Positions 4,535-6,100 of a stretch of DNA of 6,100 nucleotides are shown one piece after another (within the stretch, counting starts at the first letter, position 1; each line of letters starts with the position of its first letter). Source of the stretch: an uncultured Dialister sp. GTDB lineage: Bacteria > Bacillota > Negativicutes > Veillonellales > Dialisteraceae. The position numbers and the translations under genes were made by a program. The stretch is taken from positions 1 to 6,100 of the forward strand of contig NZ_UPZP01000119.1 in the NCBI RefSeq assembly GCF_900538805.1. Direction: 5' to 3'. The notes beneath the pieces were generated by a model. The model saw only the letters and a list, made by a program, of their open reading frames with translations, searched no databases and was not told where the DNA came from.

Positions 4535-5974
4535 ATGTTTATTCATGAAATCATCAACCAGGCGCCTTCAGACCATGTGGCCATTGAGGGCGATGAAAGG
4601 GTAACCTATGGGGAACTCAGGGCTCTGGTTTCCCTGTATCGGAATCGGCTTTACGGTATGGGTGTAAGGAAAGGCTGCCGGGTGGGGCTGTATTCGGCCA
4701 ACCGGGCGGAGTTTATTTATGTGCATCTGGCAGTCATGAGCCTGGGGGCCGTGATTATCCCCATCAATAATTCCCTGGTGGACCGGGAAGTGGACTACAT
4801 CCTGAAGGATGCGGAGGCCATGCTTTTGGTGACGGACACGAAGCTTTCCGTTTCCGTACACTCCATCGACATCCACGACCTGGATTTCCAGGCCCGGGAA
4901 CGGAATGCTCCGGAAGCGCCGGACTTCCCTGCTGATTTGACGGAGAATGATGTGTGTGCCTTTGTCTATACCTCCGGCACCACCGGCAGCCCCAAAGGGG
5001 CCATGCTGACCCATCGGAATCTCGTCCGCAACGTGGAGCAGTTCACCCAAAAGGTCATTTTCAAGCCGGAGGATAAAATCCTCTGCGTACTGCCCATGTT
5101 CCACTGCTACGGGCTCACCACGGTGATCCATGCAGGGCTCATGCATGGAAGCACCATCGTCATCGTGAGGACGAAAAATCCTACGGAAATCATGAATACC
5201 ATCGTGGAACACAGCATCACCATTGCCATCATGGTACCTCCTATGTACAACCTTCTGGCCCGCCGGGGCGAACCGTCAGTCATGCGTACAGTGCACGATT
5301 TCATTTCCGGCGGCGCCCCCATTCCCCAGCCCGTGGCCCAGGCCTTCTATGACCGCTTCCACCATCCCGTGCGGGAAGGCTACGGCCTCACGGAAGCGGC
5401 GCCGGTGGTGAGCGTCCTTCCGGCGGATAAGCTGAAATACCTTACCGTGGGACCCGCCATTCCCGGCGTGGAAGTGAAAATCGCAACCGAAAAAGAAGGT
5501 CCCTACAAGCCCGGCACGGTGGGCGAACTCCTGGTGCGGGGCGACAACGTGATGAAGGGCTACTGGCATAAGGAAGAGGAAACGAAGAAAGTGCTGGAAC
5601 CCGACGGCTGGCTTCATACCGGGGATTTGGCCTACATGGACGAAGACAGATTCATCTACATCGTGGACCGGCTGAAGGACCTCATCATTGTGAACGGGGA
5701 AAACATCTATCCCGGCGAAGTGGAAGACTGCATCTATGAAGTAGAAGGTGTCTCCGAATGCGCCGTCATCGGCCACCCCGATCCCCTCCGTGGTCAGGTG
5801 GTATGGGCCTATGTGGTGATGAAAGAAGGATACGATTTCGATGAAACCCGCATCCGGAAATACCTCTCCAAAAACCTGGCCAGCTACAAAATCCCCCGCC
5901 GTTTCATTCCCATGGACGCACTCCCCAAGAATGCATCCGGAAAAATCCTGAAACGGGCTCTTCGTGATAAATAA
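4535..5974 (+). CDS. AMP-forming fatty-acyl-CoA synthetase (ANL superfamily)
   Basis: A 479-residue cytoplasmic adenylate-forming enzyme that most likely activates a medium- or long-chain carboxylic acid with ATP and joins it to CoA. Signature motifs are all present: the phosphate-binding loop YTSGTTGSPKG (145-155), GYGLTE (282-287), GWLHTGD (358-364), the hinge DRLKDLIIVNGENIYPGEVE (378-397), and the C-terminal catalytic lysine Lys470 in PKNASGK. Large N-terminal and small C-terminal domains meet near residue 380. The length is at the short end for the FadD-like branch. The ATG at 4535 is chosen because GAGGTG (4525-4530) lies four bases upstream. An in-frame GTG at 4523 would leave almost no leader from the predicted promoter. 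The gene is single, between a repeat element and a strong terminator. Fatty-acid use, lipid turnover or another acid are all possible; the substrate cannot be read from sequence. Confidence 0.93.
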   Translation: MFIHEIINQAPSDHVAIEGDERVTYGELRALVSLYRNRLYGMGVRKGCRVGLYSANRAEFIYVHLAVMSLGAVIIPINNSLVDREVDYILKDAEAMLLVTDTKLSVSVHSIDIHDLDFQARERNAPEAPDFPADLTENDVCAFVYTSGTTGSPKGAMLTHRNLVRNVEQFTQKVIFKPEDKILCVLPMFHCYGLTTVIHAGLMHGSTIVIVRTKNPTEIMNTIVEHSITIAIMVPPMYNLLARRGEPSVMRTVHDFISGGAPIPQPVAQAFYDRFHHPVREGYGLTEAAPVVSVLPADKLKYLTVGPAIPGVEVKIATEKEGPYKPGTVGELLVRGDNVMKGYWHKEEETKKVLEPDGWLHTGDLAYMDEDRFIYIVDRLKDLIIVNGENIYPGEVEDCIYEVEGVSECAVIGHPDPLRGQVVWAYVVMKEGYDFDETRIRKYLSKNLASYKIPRRFIPMDALPKNASGKILKRALRDK

Positions 5975-6026
5975 GAAAACGGGGCTGTGAAAAAAATGTA
6001 AATCATTTTCTCACAGCCCCGTTTTC
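5975..6026. terminator. Strong bidirectional intrinsic terminator
   Basis: GAAAACGGGGCTGTGA (5975-5990) is perfectly complementary to 6011-6026, a 16-bp stem beginning immediately after the ligase stop codon. Inside it, AAAATG (5993-5998) pairs with CATTTT (6004-6009) around a 5-base loop. The GC-rich centre flanked by A-runs and T-runs can end transcription from either strand, which suggests a convergent gene beyond the window. Confidence 0.92.
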
Positions 6027-6083
6027 CGCTTAGCATATAGATTCAGAAAATTCTCAAAATGGCAGTAAGCTGTTCTCCGCATT

Positions 6084-6100
6084 GTCATCTCGAGCGGAGC
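6084..6100. repeat. Start of a second small dyad repeat, cut by the window end
   Basis: GTCATCTCGAGCGGAGC resembles the left half of the repeat at 3488-3514, with ATCTC in place of ATCCT. The right arm is outside the window. The bases 6027-6083 hold nothing I can identify. Confidence 0.45.

Overview
The window is about 57% GC (estimated by eye) and carries three ordinary-looking protein genes separated by unusually large, hairpin-rich, non-coding spacers. Both exported proteins have Sec signal peptides. The gene style and the dispersed GC-rich hairpin repeats suggest a diderm Firmicute of the Negativicutes (Veillonella/Dialister-like). That placement rests on recollection of such proteins, not on a search, and is only moderately confident.

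Layout. 1-202: the 3' end of a large structured repeat (copy A) and its trailing hairpin array. 203-1162 (minus): an exported alpha/beta-hydrolase/esterase that seems to have lost in frame the glycines and helix after its nucleophile serine. 1163-1237: its strong promoter, with two copies of a CGATATCG-centred operator spaced 31 bp apart. 1250-2018: copy B of the repeat (core 1362-1915) with hairpin arrays on both sides. 2058-3413 (plus): an exported tyrosine-rich protein with a C-terminal PDZ domain. 3414-3708: spacer with a nested small repeat and the left array of copy C. 3709-4249: core of copy C, followed by 9-bp tandem repeats and a hairpin array to 4451. 4485-4513: a strong promoter. 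4535-5974 (plus): a 479-aa fatty-acyl-CoA synthetase-like AMP-forming ligase, closed by a bidirectional terminator at 5975-6026. The last bases begin another dispersed dyad repeat.

The three genes do not form an operon. Each has its own signals, and the elements sit between them in one shared orientation. The two exported proteins probably act in the envelope or periplasm and the ligase in the cytoplasm. No shared pathway is evident.

The most interesting content is the repeat family. It is a roughly 550-bp core bounded by inverted terminal sequences. The outermost terminal bases differ between copies B and C, yet remain self-complementary within each copy. Inside is a 20-bp long-range stem enclosing strong hairpins and a 57-nt conserved unpaired segment. 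The flanking arrays consist of mini-hairpins, many with GNA triloops, joined by AACC-rich linkers. I found no conserved reading frame in it. It may be a MITE-like mobile element, a structured RNA, or both.
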